A stretch of DNA of 64,000 nt. Origin: Parafrankia elaeagni. GTDB lineage: Bacteria > Actinomycetota > Actinomycetes > Frankiales > Frankiaceae. The notes under the pieces are model-generated. The model ran no database searches, had not been told where the DNA came from, and worked only from the letters and a program-made list of their open reading frames with translations. The DNA lies in the NCBI RefSeq assembly GCF_000374165.1, contig NZ_KB893670.1, forward strand, positions 155,718-219,717, given 5' to 3'. A program made the position numbers and the translations under genes. Each line of letters opens with the position of its first letter. Within the stretch, counting starts at the first letter, position 1. This document shows positions 47,164 through 56,089 of the stretch, piece after piece.

Positions 47164-49161
47164 GTGAGTTCCGGACAGTTCCGATACGGCCCGTGGGACG
47201 GCGGGCCCGACCCGCTCGCGTCCCCGTTCGCGGCGACGGATGCCGTGGACGAGATGTCCCGCGAGATCCTCGAGGGGCGTACGCCCCGGGAGGCCCTCGA
47301 TGCCCTGCTGCGCCGCGGCATGCCGAACCGCCGCGGTCTGGACGATCTTCGCCGCGCGGTGGAGCGCCGCCGCCGGGAGGCCCGTTCCCGCGGCCGCCTC
47401 GACGGGACGTTGGAGGAGGTCCGCCGCCTGCTCGACACCGCCGTCGGGCAGGAGCGGGCCGCGCTGTTCCCCGACCCGGCGGACGAGGCACGGATGCGCG
47501 AGGCCGAGCTGGACGCCCTGCCCTCGGACCCGGCCCGTGCCGTCCGCGAGCTGGCCGACTACGACTGGCGCTCGCAGCAGGCGCGGGAGACCTACGAGCA
47601 GATCGCCGACCTGCTGCGCCGGGAGGTGCTCGACGCGCAGTTCCGCGGAATGAAGCAGGCGCTGGAGGGCGCCACCCCCGAGGACATGGCGCGGGTGCGC
47701 GACATGGTCCGTGACCTCAACGAGCTGCTCGAGGCGGACGCCCGCGGTGAGGACACCCAGGACCGCTTCGCGGAGTTCATGCGCCGGCACGGCGAGTTCT
47801 TCCCGGAGAACCCGGGCGATCTCGACGAGCTGGTCGACGCGCTGGCCCGCCGCGCCGCCGCCGCGGAGCGCCTGCTCGCCGGGCTGACGCCCGCGCAGCG
47901 CCAGGAGCTCGCCGACCTGATGGCCACGGCGATGGAGGACATGGGCCTGGCCGGGGAGATGTCGCGGCTGTCGCGGGCGCTGCGGTCCGCCCGGCCCGGG
48001 CTGGACTGGGGCGGGCGCGGCCGGGGGCGTGGCCGCGGGCGCTTCTCCGGCGCGATGACCGGAGACGAGCCGCTCGGCCTCGGCGACGCGACCAGCGCGC
48101 TGGAGGAGCTCGCCGAGCTCGACGAACTCGCCGCCTCGCTCAGCCAGGACTACCCGGGGGCCTCCCTCGACGACGTCGATCCCGAGGCGGTCGAGCGGGC
48201 ACTCGGCCGGGCCGCCGTCGACGACCTGGCGCAGCTGCGGCAGGTCGAACGGGAGCTGGAGCGCCAGGGCTTCATCACCCGCCGCGCCGGTACGCTCGAA
48301 CTCACCCCGCGGGCGGTGCGGCGCATCGGCGAGACGGCGCTCGCCCGCATCTTCCGGGATGTCACCGCCCGCGGCCGCGGTGACCACACCCACTCGGACG
48401 CCGGTTCGGCCGGCGACCTGCTCGGGACGTCCCGGCGCTGGCAGTTCGGCGACACCCAGCCGATCGACGTGGTCCGCACGGTGCGCAACGCGGTGCTGCG
48501 GGGCGGCCCGCCGGGCCCGGGCAACCGGATCCGGCTGACGGTCGACGACTTCGAGGTCGCCGAGACGGAGCGCCGCACGAGCGCGGCCGTCTGCCTGCTC
48601 GTCGACCTCTCCTACTCGATGGCGCTGCGCGGCACCTGGGGGGTGGCGAAGTCGACCGCCCTCGCCCTGCACGCACTCGTCACCACCCGCTTCCCGCAGG
48701 ACAAGGTGCACATCATCGGGTTCTCCGACTACGCCCGGGAGCTGCGGCCCGTCGAGCTCGCGGGCCTGGACTCGGAGATGGTCCAGGGCACGAACCTGCA
48801 GCACGCACTGCTCATCGCGGGCCGGCTGCTGCGCCGCTACCCGGAGTCCGAGCCGGTCGTCATGGTGGTGACGGACGGCGAGCCCACCGCCCACCTGCAG
48901 CGGGACGGCACCCCGTCCTTCTCCTGGCCACCGATGCCCGAGACCCTCGAGCTGACGCTGGCCGAGGTGGACCGGCTGACCCGCCGCGGCGTGTCGATCA
49001 ACGTCTTCATGCTGGACGACGAGCCCCGGCTCGTTCGCTTCGTCGAGGAGATGGCCCGGCGCAACGGCGGCCGCGTCCTCTCCCCCGATCCGTCCACGCT
49101 GGGCAGTTTCGTCATCCACGACTACCTGCACTCCCGCAGTTCCCGGCGGGTTGCCGGCTGA
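47164..49161 (+). CDS. VWA-domain protein partner of MoxR ATPase
   Basis: This 665-residue protein has a long helical N-terminal region (residues 1-400) with Arg/Glu-rich coiled-coil-like stretches and a Gly/Arg patch (GGRGRGRGRGRF near 280). The C-terminal von Willebrand A domain starts near residue 470, where the metal-site motif is DLSYSM (D-x-S-x-S). GTNLQHALLIAGRLLRRYPE and VMVVTDGEPTAHL follow. With the upstream AAA+ ATPase it forms a MoxR/VWA module that in known cases remodels or inserts metal into a partner protein. The GTG start at 47164 is 88 bases after the ATPase gene. Confidence 0.88.
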   Translation: MSSGQFRYGPWDGGPDPLASPFAATDAVDEMSREILEGRTPREALDALLRRGMPNRRGLDDLRRAVERRRREARSRGRLDGTLEEVRRLLDTAVGQERAALFPDPADEARMREAELDALPSDPARAVRELADYDWRSQQARETYEQIADLLRREVLDAQFRGMKQALEGATPEDMARVRDMVRDLNELLEADARGEDTQDRFAEFMRRHGEFFPENPGDLDELVDALARRAAAAERLLAGLTPAQRQELADLMATAMEDMGLAGEMSRLSRALRSARPGLDWGGRGRGRGRGRFSGAMTGDEPLGLGDATSALEELAELDELAASLSQDYPGASLDDVDPEAVERALGRAAVDDLAQLRQVERELERQGFITRRAGTLELTPRAVRRIGETALARIFRDVTARGRGDHTHSDAGSAGDLLGTSRRWQFGDTQPIDVVRTVRNAVLRGGPPGPGNRIRLTVDDFEVAETERRTSAAVCLLVDLSYSMALRGTWGVAKSTALALHALVTTRFPQDKVHIIGFSDYARELRPVELAGLDSEMVQGTNLQHALLIAGRLLRRYPESEPVVMVVTDGEPTAHLQRDGTPSFSWPPMPETLELTLAEVDRLTRRGVSINVFMLDDEPRLVRFVEEMARRNGGRVLSPDPSTLGSFVIHDYLHSRSSRRVAG

Positions 49162-49263
49162 GCGGCCGCCGGCCGCCCGGCTGAGCCGCCCAGAGGGGGC
49201 CGGCGGACCGCACCCGGCCGCCACCCGACACCTTCCGTCACCAAGCTGCTACCGTGCGCGCTC

Positions 49264-50433
49264 GTGGTGGCAGAGCGCGCACGGCACGACAAGCACCGGC
49301 CGGACCGGCACGAGACCGCTCGGCACGAGACCGCTCGGCACGAGCCTGACCGTCCCGGTCGGGCGGGCCGGCGACGGCTTGCCGTCGCCACGGCCGCGCT
49401 CGCGCTCTGCACCCTGGCCCCGGCCGTCCCCGCGCTGGCCGCGGTGGCGACCGGCGGCGTCCCGGCCGCGGGGCCGCCGCCGCGTTCCGTCATCTCCGAG
49501 GATCTGCCCGGGCCGTTCGCCGGCCGCTACTCCGAGCCGCTGGAGCGCCCGCTCGCGAAGCCGATGTCGGCGCCCGTCGCGCTCAGCGGCGTCGAGCAGG
49601 CACGGATCTCGGCGTACTGGTCAGCCGAACGCCGTACCCGGGCGCAGGCGGCCGGCACCGTCGACCGGGACGGCGCGCCCGTTCCGAGGGCCCTGGACGG
49701 GCCGGCCGCCACCTGGCAGGCCCCGGTCCGGACCGGCCCGCCGCCGCCCGCCACCGGCACTCCCTACACCTACGGCGGGCTGGTGACGAGGACGGTGGGC
49801 CGGCTGTTCACCACCCTGCGCGGCATCGACTACGCCTGCACCGCGACGGTGGTGTCCAGCCCGGGCCGGGATCTCGCCGTGACGGCCGGGCACTGCCTGC
49901 ACGAAGGCAACGGCGGGCAGTTCGCGACCAACGTGGCCTTCATGCCGGGCTTCGCCGACGGCTCACCGCCCTTCGGTCTGTGGACCGCCCGCCGGATCAC
50001 GGTCACCCCGGACTGGGGACTGCGCGGCAACTTCGACTACGACACCGGTTTCGTCCTGTTCAACACCCTCGGCGGGCGGCACATCCAGGACGTCGTCGGC
50101 GCCCAGAAGATCGCTTTCAACCAGCCGCGGACCAGCGCCCAGTACGCGTTCGGCTACCCGCGCCTCGCGCCCTACGACGGCGACCGGCTGATCTACTGTG
50201 CCGGCCCGCCGACGTCCGACCCGTACGGCACCGCCTCGATCGGCCTGCGCTGCGACATGACCGGCGGCGCCAGTGGCGGCCCGCTGTTCGTCGGCCTCGG
50301 CCGCGCCGGACCGGGGGCCGGCTGGGTCGACAGTGTCGTGAGCTACGCGTACGCCGGGGACCCGGGCACGGTCTACGGCACCTACTTCGGGCGCGCGATC
50401 GAACTGCTCTACTACCAGTCCAGCGAGCTCTGA
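49264..50433 (+). CDS. Secreted trypsin-like serine protease
   Basis: This 389-residue protein has a chymotrypsin-fold triad: His in LAVTAGHCLHEG near residue 208, Asp in FDYDTGFVLF near 261 and Ser in TGGASGGPLFVG near 338. A signal peptide (RRRLAVATAALALCTLAPAV) ends near residue 60, but it is preceded by a 35-residue charged extension containing three RHETA repeats, coded by a 15-bp tandem repeat. A Pro-rich linker separates the signal from the protease domain. It starts at a GTG, 103 bases after the VWA gene, and is probably exported. The substrate is unknown. Confidence 0.88.
   Translation: MVAERARHDKHRPDRHETARHETARHEPDRPGRAGRRRLAVATAALALCTLAPAVPALAAVATGGVPAAGPPPRSVISEDLPGPFAGRYSEPLERPLAKPMSAPVALSGVEQARISAYWSAERRTRAQAAGTVDRDGAPVPRALDGPAATWQAPVRTGPPPPATGTPYTYGGLVTRTVGRLFTTLRGIDYACTATVVSSPGRDLAVTAGHCLHEGNGGQFATNVAFMPGFADGSPPFGLWTARRITVTPDWGLRGNFDYDTGFVLFNTLGGRHIQDVVGAQKIAFNQPRTSAQYAFGYPRLAPYDGDRLIYCAGPPTSDPYGTASIGLRCDMTGGASGGPLFVGLGRAGPGAGWVDSVVSYAYAGDPGTVYGTYFGRAIELLYYQSSEL
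49306..49346. repeat. 15-bp tandem repeat encoding RHETA
   Basis: The unit cggcacgagaccgct is at 49306-49320 and 49321-49335, with a partial third copy to about 49346, in frame within the protease gene. Confidence 0.93.
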
Positions 50434-50490
50434 CCAGGCTGGCGCGGCCCCGCGCCCGGCCTGGCGGGGGCGGGCCGATACGGTTCGGGC

Positions 50491-50952
50491 ATGCCTCACT
50501 CAGGCAGTTACGGCCTCTTCCTGACCCTGCACGTGCTCGCCGCCGTCCTGCTCGTCGGCCCGCTCTGCGCCACGACGGCAGCGGCTCCCCGTCTCGTCCT
50601 CGGCGGTCCGGCCGCCCTGCCCCGGCTGCGGGCCGCGGTGCGTTCCACCCGGTACTATCCGCCGGCGACGGTCCTGGTCACCGCCTTCGGCCTGGTGATC
50701 CTGCGGGCCGGCTCGTTCGGCAGCACGCGCGACCTCGGCGATCCGTGGCTGACGGCCTCGCTGACACTGTGGATCGCGGCGGTCGTGATCACCATGGCCG
50801 TCGTCTCCCGGAACCTGCGGCGTGCCGTGTACGAGATCGAGCGCGGGGGCGACGGGCGCCGCCAGCTGCCCATGATCACGATCGGCGCCGCCGCCGCGGT
50901 CACCTGCTGGGTCCTCGTCGTCGTGCTCATGGTGGTGAAACCGGGTTCCTGA
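50491..50952 (+). CDS. DUF2269-type small membrane protein
   Basis: This 153-residue protein has four hydrophobic segments: GLFLTLHVLAAVLLVGPLCA, VLVTAFGLVILRAGS, TLWIAAVVITMAVVS and VTCWVLVVVLMVV. The N-terminal helix with LTLHVLAAVLLVGP and the following PRLVLGG fit the DUF2269 family of unknown function. It overlaps the alpha/beta-hydrolase gene tail to tail by 26 bases. Confidence 0.78.
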   Translation: MPHSGSYGLFLTLHVLAAVLLVGPLCATTAAAPRLVLGGPAALPRLRAAVRSTRYYPPATVLVTAFGLVILRAGSFGSTRDLGDPWLTASLTLWIAAVVITMAVVSRNLRRAVYEIERGGDGRRQLPMITIGAAAAVTCWVLVVVLMVVKPGS

Positions 50953-51865
50953 CCGCCGTCCGCAACGACTCGCCGTGCTGGGTGGTGTCGTCGATCCGGT
51001 CCAGCAGGCGGGCCCAGATCTCCCGGGGCAGGTCGTGTGCCATCCCGTCGATCTCCAGCAGTTCGGCGGACGGGACCGCGGCAGCGGTCAGCCGCCCGCC
51101 GCGGACGGGGATGAGCGGGTCGTGCGACCCGTGCACGACGAGAGTCGGCACCCGCAGGCCGGCCAGGGCCGCCGAGCGGTCCGCCGCGACCAGGACGGCG
51201 GCCAGCTGGCGCGCGACCCCGGCCGGGTTCTGCCGCCGCTCCCAGAGGGCCCTCGACCGGCTGTGCAGCCAGCTGACGTCGACGGCGAACTCGGGCGAGC
51301 CGATCACCCGCGCGGACTCCTCCGCCCCGAGGATGAACTCGTCCAGCGTGGTCGCGCCTGGCCGCAGCAGCAGGTTGATGGCCTCGTCGGTCGGCTTCAC
51401 ACTGTGGTCGCCCGGATGCGACATCACGGAGATGAGGCTGCGGACCCGGTCGGGACTGGTCAGCGCGAGGAGCTGGGCGATCATCCCGCCCAGTGACACG
51501 CCCATGACGTGGGCGGAGTCGAGGCCCAGCGCGTCCAGCAGCCCGGCGGTGTCGGCGGCCATGTCCTCCAGGCCGTAGGGCGCGAGGCCGGGCTGGCCGG
51601 CCACGATGCCCAGCAGGTCGGGTGGGCCGTGCCAGTCGAGGTGGGTGGAGTACCCGACGTCCCGGTTGTCGAAGACGATGACGTGGTAGCCACGCCGGAC
51701 CATGCTCGCCAGCAGATCGGGGTGCCACCCGATGAGGTGCTGCCCGAGCCCGTTCACCAACACCAGCGGCAGGCCGTCAGGATCACCGTGCGTCTCGACA
51801 GCGAGTTCGATGCCGTTGACCGGAACGATTCTCATGCCCCGGGACGGTAGCGACAGGCTGGCCAT
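50927..51865 (-). CDS. Alpha/beta-hydrolase
   Basis: This 312-residue enzyme has the alpha/beta-hydrolase layout. The oxyanion region is VLVNGLGQHLIGWHPDL, the nucleophile elbow is HVMGVSLGGMIAQLLAL (Ser near residue 127), the acid is in VVHGSHDPLIP and the His in GMAHDLP near the C-terminus. Preceding blocks such as VIVFDNRDVGYSTHLD are typical of esterase or epoxide-hydrolase-like members. The N-terminus MASLSLPSRGMRIVPVNGI suggests a cytoplasmic protein; the internal ATG before RIVPVNG is an alternative start. Confidence 0.9.
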   Translation of the reverse strand: MASLSLPSRGMRIVPVNGIELAVETHGDPDGLPLVLVNGLGQHLIGWHPDLLASMVRRGYHVIVFDNRDVGYSTHLDWHGPPDLLGIVAGQPGLAPYGLEDMAADTAGLLDALGLDSAHVMGVSLGGMIAQLLALTSPDRVRSLISVMSHPGDHSVKPTDEAINLLLRPGATTLDEFILGAEESARVIGSPEFAVDVSWLHSRSRALWERRQNPAGVARQLAAVLVAADRSAALAGLRVPTLVVHGSHDPLIPVRGGRLTAAAVPSAELLEIDGMAHDLPREIWARLLDRIDDTTQHGESLRTAVRNPVSPP

Positions 51866-52007
51866 CTCGTCAGTACACGGCTACGGATTCGGCCCCAGAT
51901 CACCCGGGCGGGCCGGCGACCCGTCCCGGGCAAACCGCACCAGGGCCGTCCCCGGGCGTGCGTCGAGGGCACGTCGAGGGCACGTCGAGGAGCGCAGCAG
52001 CCGCACC

Positions 52008-52028
52008 TCAACTACTTTCAGTAGTTGA
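52008..52028 (+). promoter_or_regulatory. Perfect 9-bp dyad upstream of the MBOAT gene
   Basis: The arms tcaactact (52008-52016) and agtagttga (52020-52028) are exact complements around TTC. The element ends 37 bases before the MBOAT start in a locally AT-rich patch. Such a 21-base dyad is typical of an operator for a dimeric repressor; a hairpin is possible too. No regulator gene is adjacent. Confidence 0.6.
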
Positions 52029-52065
52029 CTGAATCCTCTCCGTAGCAGATGCCGGACGGTTACGC

Positions 52066-53745
52066 GTGGTCTTCCCAACGATCGAGTTCGCCGCGTTCCT
52101 GGTGATCGTCATGGCCGTCTCCTGGCTTCTCATGCCGATCCCCGCGCTGTGGAAGCCCTTCATCCTGGGCGCCTCCTACTTCTTCTACGCCTACGCCGAC
52201 GCCCGGTTCGTCCTGCTGATCATGGCTTCCACGCTGATCAACCAGGCGGCCGCGGTGGCGATCCACCGGTGGCGGGACCGCCGGATCCTGATCGCCGCCA
52301 TCATCTGCGACCTCGGGCTGCTGGGCTGGTTCAAGTACTACGGCTTCTTCGCCCTCTCCGTGGACAGGGCCCTGCAGGACGTCGGGCTGCCCGCCCCGCT
52401 TCCCCTGCTGCAGGTGGCGCTGCCGATCGGCATCTCGTTCTTCACCTTCCAGGCACTGTCGTACGTGATCGACGTCTGGCGGCGCGACATCCGCCCCGTC
52501 TCACTGATCGACTTCGCCGTCTACGAGGCGTTCTTCCCCCACCTCGTCGCCGGGCCGATCGTGCGCGCGAGCGAGTTCACCCCGCAGCTCGCCTCCCCTC
52601 GCGACCCCAGGCAGGTCCAGGTGACCCGCGCGGTCTTCCTCATCGGCGGCGGCCTGGTGAAGAAGGTCGTCCTGGCGGACCTGATCGCGACCAGGATCGT
52701 CGACCCGGTCTTCGACGCGCCGGGCCAGCACTCGGCCCTGGAGATCGCGGTCGCCGTGTACGGCTACGCCGTCCAGATCTACTGTGACTTCTCGGCCTAC
52801 TCGGACATCGCGATCGGGGTGGCCCTGCTGCTCGGCTTCCGGTTCCCCGACAACTTCGACCGCCCCTACGCGGCCATCAGCCTGCAGGACTTCTGGCGCC
52901 GCTGGCACATGACCCTCTCCCGCTGGCTGCGGGACTACGTCTACCTCCCCCTCGGCGGCAACCGCCGGGGCCGCCGCCGGACGTACCTCAACCTCATGAT
53001 CACGATGACGCTCGGCGGGCTCTGGCACGGAGCCGCCTGGACCTTCGTCCTCTGGGGCGCGCTGCACGGAGCCGGTCTCGCCGCGGAACGGGGCTGGCGC
53101 GCGCACCGCGACGGCCGCCCGGGCCCGGAGCAGCCCGGGATCGCTCCCGCACCTGCCGGTTCCGGGCCGAGGCACGTCATCGTCCAGCCCACCGGGAGAG
53201 TCACCCAGCCCCGCTCGCCGGGCCTGCCACCCGGTCCGCTGCCCCCGCTGCCGCTGCCGACGCCCTCCCGGGAGTCCCTGCTCGGCGCCCACGCCGGAGC
53301 CGGCGGCGTGCCGGCCGGCACCGGGACGGGGGCCGAGGCCGCCGAGGCCCACGACCCGGCGGCCACGACGCTGGCGGCACCCGCCCCGACCCGCCGCCCC
53401 CTGCACACCCCCGGAGCCTGGCTCAGCCGGATCCTCGTCTTCCACTTCGTCTGCGTGGCCTGGGTCCTCTTCCGCTCACCCGACCTCGGCACCGCGGGCG
53501 AGATCTTCACCCGGCTGTTCACCGCCTGGGGCCCAGCCCCTCTGGTCACGACGACGGTGCTGGTCGCCATCGCGGCCGGGCTCGGCGCGGCCGCCATCCC
53601 GCGCTGGTGGTGGGTGCGCGCCCAGGGCGTCTTCGCGGCCCGTCCCCTCGGCGTGCAGATCGTGCTGGTGGTCGCGTTCCTCCTGGTCATCTACACCTTC
53701 GTCGGCCAACAGGACGTCGCGCCGTTCATCTACTTCCGGTTCTGA
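52066..53745 (+). CDS. MBOAT-family O-acyltransferase (AlgI-like)
   Basis: This 559-residue multi-pass protein matches AlgI/DltB-type membrane acyltransferases. Conserved blocks are VALPIGISFFTFQALSYVID, FFPHLVAGPIVRASEF, YCDFSAYSDIAIGVALLLGF, DFWRRWHMTLSRWLRDYVYL and LGGLWHGAAWTFVLWGALHG; the catalytic His of the last is near residue 322. An unusual low-complexity Pro/Gly/Ala insertion of about 100 residues (roughly 345-445) precedes the last helices. With the SGNH protein downstream it probably acylates an extracytoplasmic polymer. The start is the GTG at 52066. Confidence 0.92.
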   Translation: MVFPTIEFAAFLVIVMAVSWLLMPIPALWKPFILGASYFFYAYADARFVLLIMASTLINQAAAVAIHRWRDRRILIAAIICDLGLLGWFKYYGFFALSVDRALQDVGLPAPLPLLQVALPIGISFFTFQALSYVIDVWRRDIRPVSLIDFAVYEAFFPHLVAGPIVRASEFTPQLASPRDPRQVQVTRAVFLIGGGLVKKVVLADLIATRIVDPVFDAPGQHSALEIAVAVYGYAVQIYCDFSAYSDIAIGVALLLGFRFPDNFDRPYAAISLQDFWRRWHMTLSRWLRDYVYLPLGGNRRGRRRTYLNLMITMTLGGLWHGAAWTFVLWGALHGAGLAAERGWRAHRDGRPGPEQPGIAPAPAGSGPRHVIVQPTGRVTQPRSPGLPPGPLPPLPLPTPSRESLLGAHAGAGGVPAGTGTGAEAAEAHDPAATTLAAPAPTRRPLHTPGAWLSRILVFHFVCVAWVLFRSPDLGTAGEIFTRLFTAWGPAPLVTTTVLVAIAAGLGAAAIPRWWWVRAQGVFAARPLGVQIVLVVAFLLVIYTFVGQQDVAPFIYFRF

Positions 53746-53906
53746 CCCCCGTCCACCGCTGGTTCCGGTGGTTCCGGTGGTTCCGGGCCTCACCGGCCGG
53801 CCGCCTCCACGTGCACCGGACAGAACGCCGCACGACCAGCAGCACGAGCGACCATCACTTAAGGTAATCGTTCGAACACGACATCCCGATGACGGCGGGA
53901 GACGCC

Positions 53907-55169
53907 ATGACGCAGCGCGACGAGCCCACGGCCTCGGCGCCATCCGCGCCCGCTCCGCGCAGGGATCCCGACAGGCCGGCGGCCTCCCCGCCGCGGCCCC
54001 CCGCCCCGGCACGGCAGGCAACGGCGCCGCGCCTCGTTGCTCCCGAGCCGACAGTTCCGTCCACCGCGCCGCGTGCCACGGGTGCCGCCATCCCGCCCGT
54101 TGCCGCACCCGACAGGCCCGATACACCCGATGCGCCCGACAAGCACGATGCGCCCGATGCGCCGTCGGGCCCACGGACCCCGGCGATGTCGGCGCGGCGG
54201 GCACTGATCCTGGTCACGGCGTGCCTGGGGCTTCTGGCGGTGCTGCGGTCATCCGCGATGGTGCACGCGGGTGAAGGGATGCCACCGGGAACCACCCGCG
54301 ACCTGGTGCTCGCCGTGGCACGCCCGTTGGACCGGGTCACCTCGACGCTCTGGCTCGACCGGCCTGACCGGCTGCTGACCAGGGCGTTCGGGCACCCCGA
54401 CCCCGCCGGGGCGAAGGCGGACAGCTCCGAGCTCGCCTCCGCCGCCGCACTGGCCGAGCCACCGGCTGACAGCCGCGACGGCGCCGCCCGCCGGGACGGC
54501 AACGGTGGCGAGGCCACCCGGCTGCGGACCCCGACCGCCGCCGATCCGCTGCGGGTCCTCGTCACCGGTGATTCCCTGACCGAATCCCTCGGACCGACGA
54601 TCACGAACACCGCGCCGGCGGCGATCCGCGCCGAGACCGACACCCGCTTCGGCACCGGGCTCGTCCGCCCCGACTTCTTCGACTGGGCCACCCACGCCCG
54701 CCACCAGGTCAGCGAGCGCAACCCGGAGGCCGTGGTGGTCGTGATGGGCGGCAACGACGGCCAGGGCATCACCCAGCCGGACGGCATCATCCTGCCCGCG
54801 GGCTCCGACGAGTGGGCAGCCGAGTACCGCCGCCGGGCAATCGTCCTGATGCGCATCTGGTCGGACGGCGGCAGCCGCCGCGTCTACTGGCTCGGTCTGC
54901 CACCCGCCCGGTCGGAAACCCTGAACGGCTACTTCACTCGGATGAACGAGGCAACCCGGGCGGCGGCCGAGCGGGTGCCCGGCGCGCGCTTCCTCGACCT
55001 GCGCCCGACCCTGTCCACCGACGGGCGCTACACCGACTACCTGACGGACAGCAGCGGGCGCTCCGTCCTCATCCGCACCCGTGACGGCGTGCACCTGACA
55101 CTGGACGGCGCTCGGATGGCCGCGGTGCCCGTCCTCGCCGCGCTGGCGGGCGACTGGCAGCCACGCTGA
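53907..55169 (+). CDS. SGNH-hydrolase-family (DUF459) protein
   Basis: The ATG at 53907 has GGGAG five bases upstream and is preferred over the ATG at 53889. The product has 420 residues. A long disordered Pro/Ala-rich cytosolic N-terminus is followed by one membrane anchor (ALILVTACLGLLAVL). The exported SGNH domain has the Ser in VTGDSLTESLG near residue 220, the Asn block VVVMGGNDGQGI near 280 and DGVHLT near 392. SGNH proteins accompany MBOAT acyltransferases in O-acetylation systems such as AlgI/AlgJ and PatA/PatB, so this pair likely modifies a cell-envelope polymer. Confidence 0.88.
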   Translation: MTQRDEPTASAPSAPAPRRDPDRPAASPPRPPAPARQATAPRLVAPEPTVPSTAPRATGAAIPPVAAPDRPDTPDAPDKHDAPDAPSGPRTPAMSARRALILVTACLGLLAVLRSSAMVHAGEGMPPGTTRDLVLAVARPLDRVTSTLWLDRPDRLLTRAFGHPDPAGAKADSSELASAAALAEPPADSRDGAARRDGNGGEATRLRTPTAADPLRVLVTGDSLTESLGPTITNTAPAAIRAETDTRFGTGLVRPDFFDWATHARHQVSERNPEAVVVVMGGNDGQGITQPDGIILPAGSDEWAAEYRRRAIVLMRIWSDGGSRRVYWLGLPPARSETLNGYFTRMNEATRAAAERVPGARFLDLRPTLSTDGRYTDYLTDSSGRSVLIRTRDGVHLTLDGARMAAVPVLAALAGDWQPR

Positions 55170-55256
55170 GGCGGACGGACGGACAGGCGGGTCGGCCGGG
55201 CAGGTCACGCCGACACACCGGGGCACAGCGCACCGGGCACCGGGCACCGGGCCACC

Positions 55257-55652
55257 TCAGAACGGGCGGAAGCCGAAGCCCGGAGTGTCGAGATCGGCCC
55301 TGGCCGCGCCCACCGCGGCACCCGCGCGCGCCAGCAGTCGAGTGACCTCGGGCTGGGGCAGCGGCACGCCGGGCCCACTCCCCGCCGCGGCCGCGGCGAA
55401 GAAGTCGTCCGCGAGGACGACGAGCTGGTCTGGCAGTGCATGGTCGGAGATCCGCGGCGGGCGGGCTCCGGAGGGCGCGCCGCTGCCCGCCTCCCGGCCG
55501 AGCGCCGCGAACTCGTCGATCAGCGCACGGAGCCGGTCGGCGCGGGTCGCACCGCTGGAGATCCGCACATCCCAGGCGGAGCCCATCCACCCCCGTGCCC
55601 TGGAGACCAGCATGCTCGTCTGCCGGGAGACCTCACGGAGCGAATCCGACAT
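55257..55652 (-). CDS. Hypothetical protein
   Basis: This 131-residue predicted cytosolic protein begins MSDSLREVSRQTSMLVSRAR and contains helical stretches (ADRLRALIDEFAALG; ALPDQLVVLADDFFAAAAAG; VTRLLARAGAAVGAARADLD). No family is recognised. The gene looks real because its amino-acid composition is balanced and the frame is closed sensibly. It is convergent with the SGNH gene, 87 bases away. Confidence 0.6.
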   Translation of the reverse strand: MSDSLREVSRQTSMLVSRARGWMGSAWDVRISSGATRADRLRALIDEFAALGREAGSGAPSGARPPRISDHALPDQLVVLADDFFAAAAAGSGPGVPLPQPEVTRLLARAGAAVGAARADLDTPGFGFRPF

Positions 55653-55779
55653 TCGGCCAGGATACCCGCGCGTAACCGTGCCGCACGCCTTGCCGATCGC
55701 TGCGGCGGGGCGCACGCTCGAAGCATGTACCGCTGATTCCGGGTTCGACGGACGTCGGGCCTGATCTCTGGAGGCGCGC

Positions 55780-56007
55780 ATGTTGAAGCATCGCTCCCCG
55801 CAGACCCACCGGAGCCTCATCGAACGCATGCCGAAGGCCACCGGACACGATCTGGGGCACTGGCTCGCCCAGCTCAACGAGGGCCCAGGGCTGCTCCGGT
55901 CCTCCGAGCGAGTGGGCTGGCTGCGGGACGTGCACAGCCTGCCGCATCGGTACGCCGCGGCCGTCGTGCACGAAGCCCACCTGCGCCGGCATGCGCTCCG
56001 CACCTGA
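55780..56007 (+). CDS. DUF4287-like small protein
   Basis: This 75-residue protein resembles DUF4287. After MLKHRSPQTHRSLIERMP come KATGHDLGHWLAQLNEGPGL, SSERVGWLRDVHSLPHRYAA and AVVHEAHLRR. Such small proteins occur alone or fused to other domains and have no known function. The ATG at 55780 is preceded by GGAGG nine bases upstream. Confidence 0.75.
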   Translation: MLKHRSPQTHRSLIERMPKATGHDLGHWLAQLNEGPGLLRSSERVGWLRDVHSLPHRYAAAVVHEAHLRRHALRT

Positions 56008-56089
56008 CCTGCGCTCGCTGCGCTGATCGCCCGCCCGCCCGCGGTGGCCCGCGGTGGCCGGCCGCCGCGGGCGGGGCAAGAATGACCCG

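Noticed and set aside
47113..49224. Open frame of about 700 codons antisense to the VWA gene
   Set aside because: The VWA strand has a clear MIDAS motif and a matching neighbour. The antisense frame shows none.
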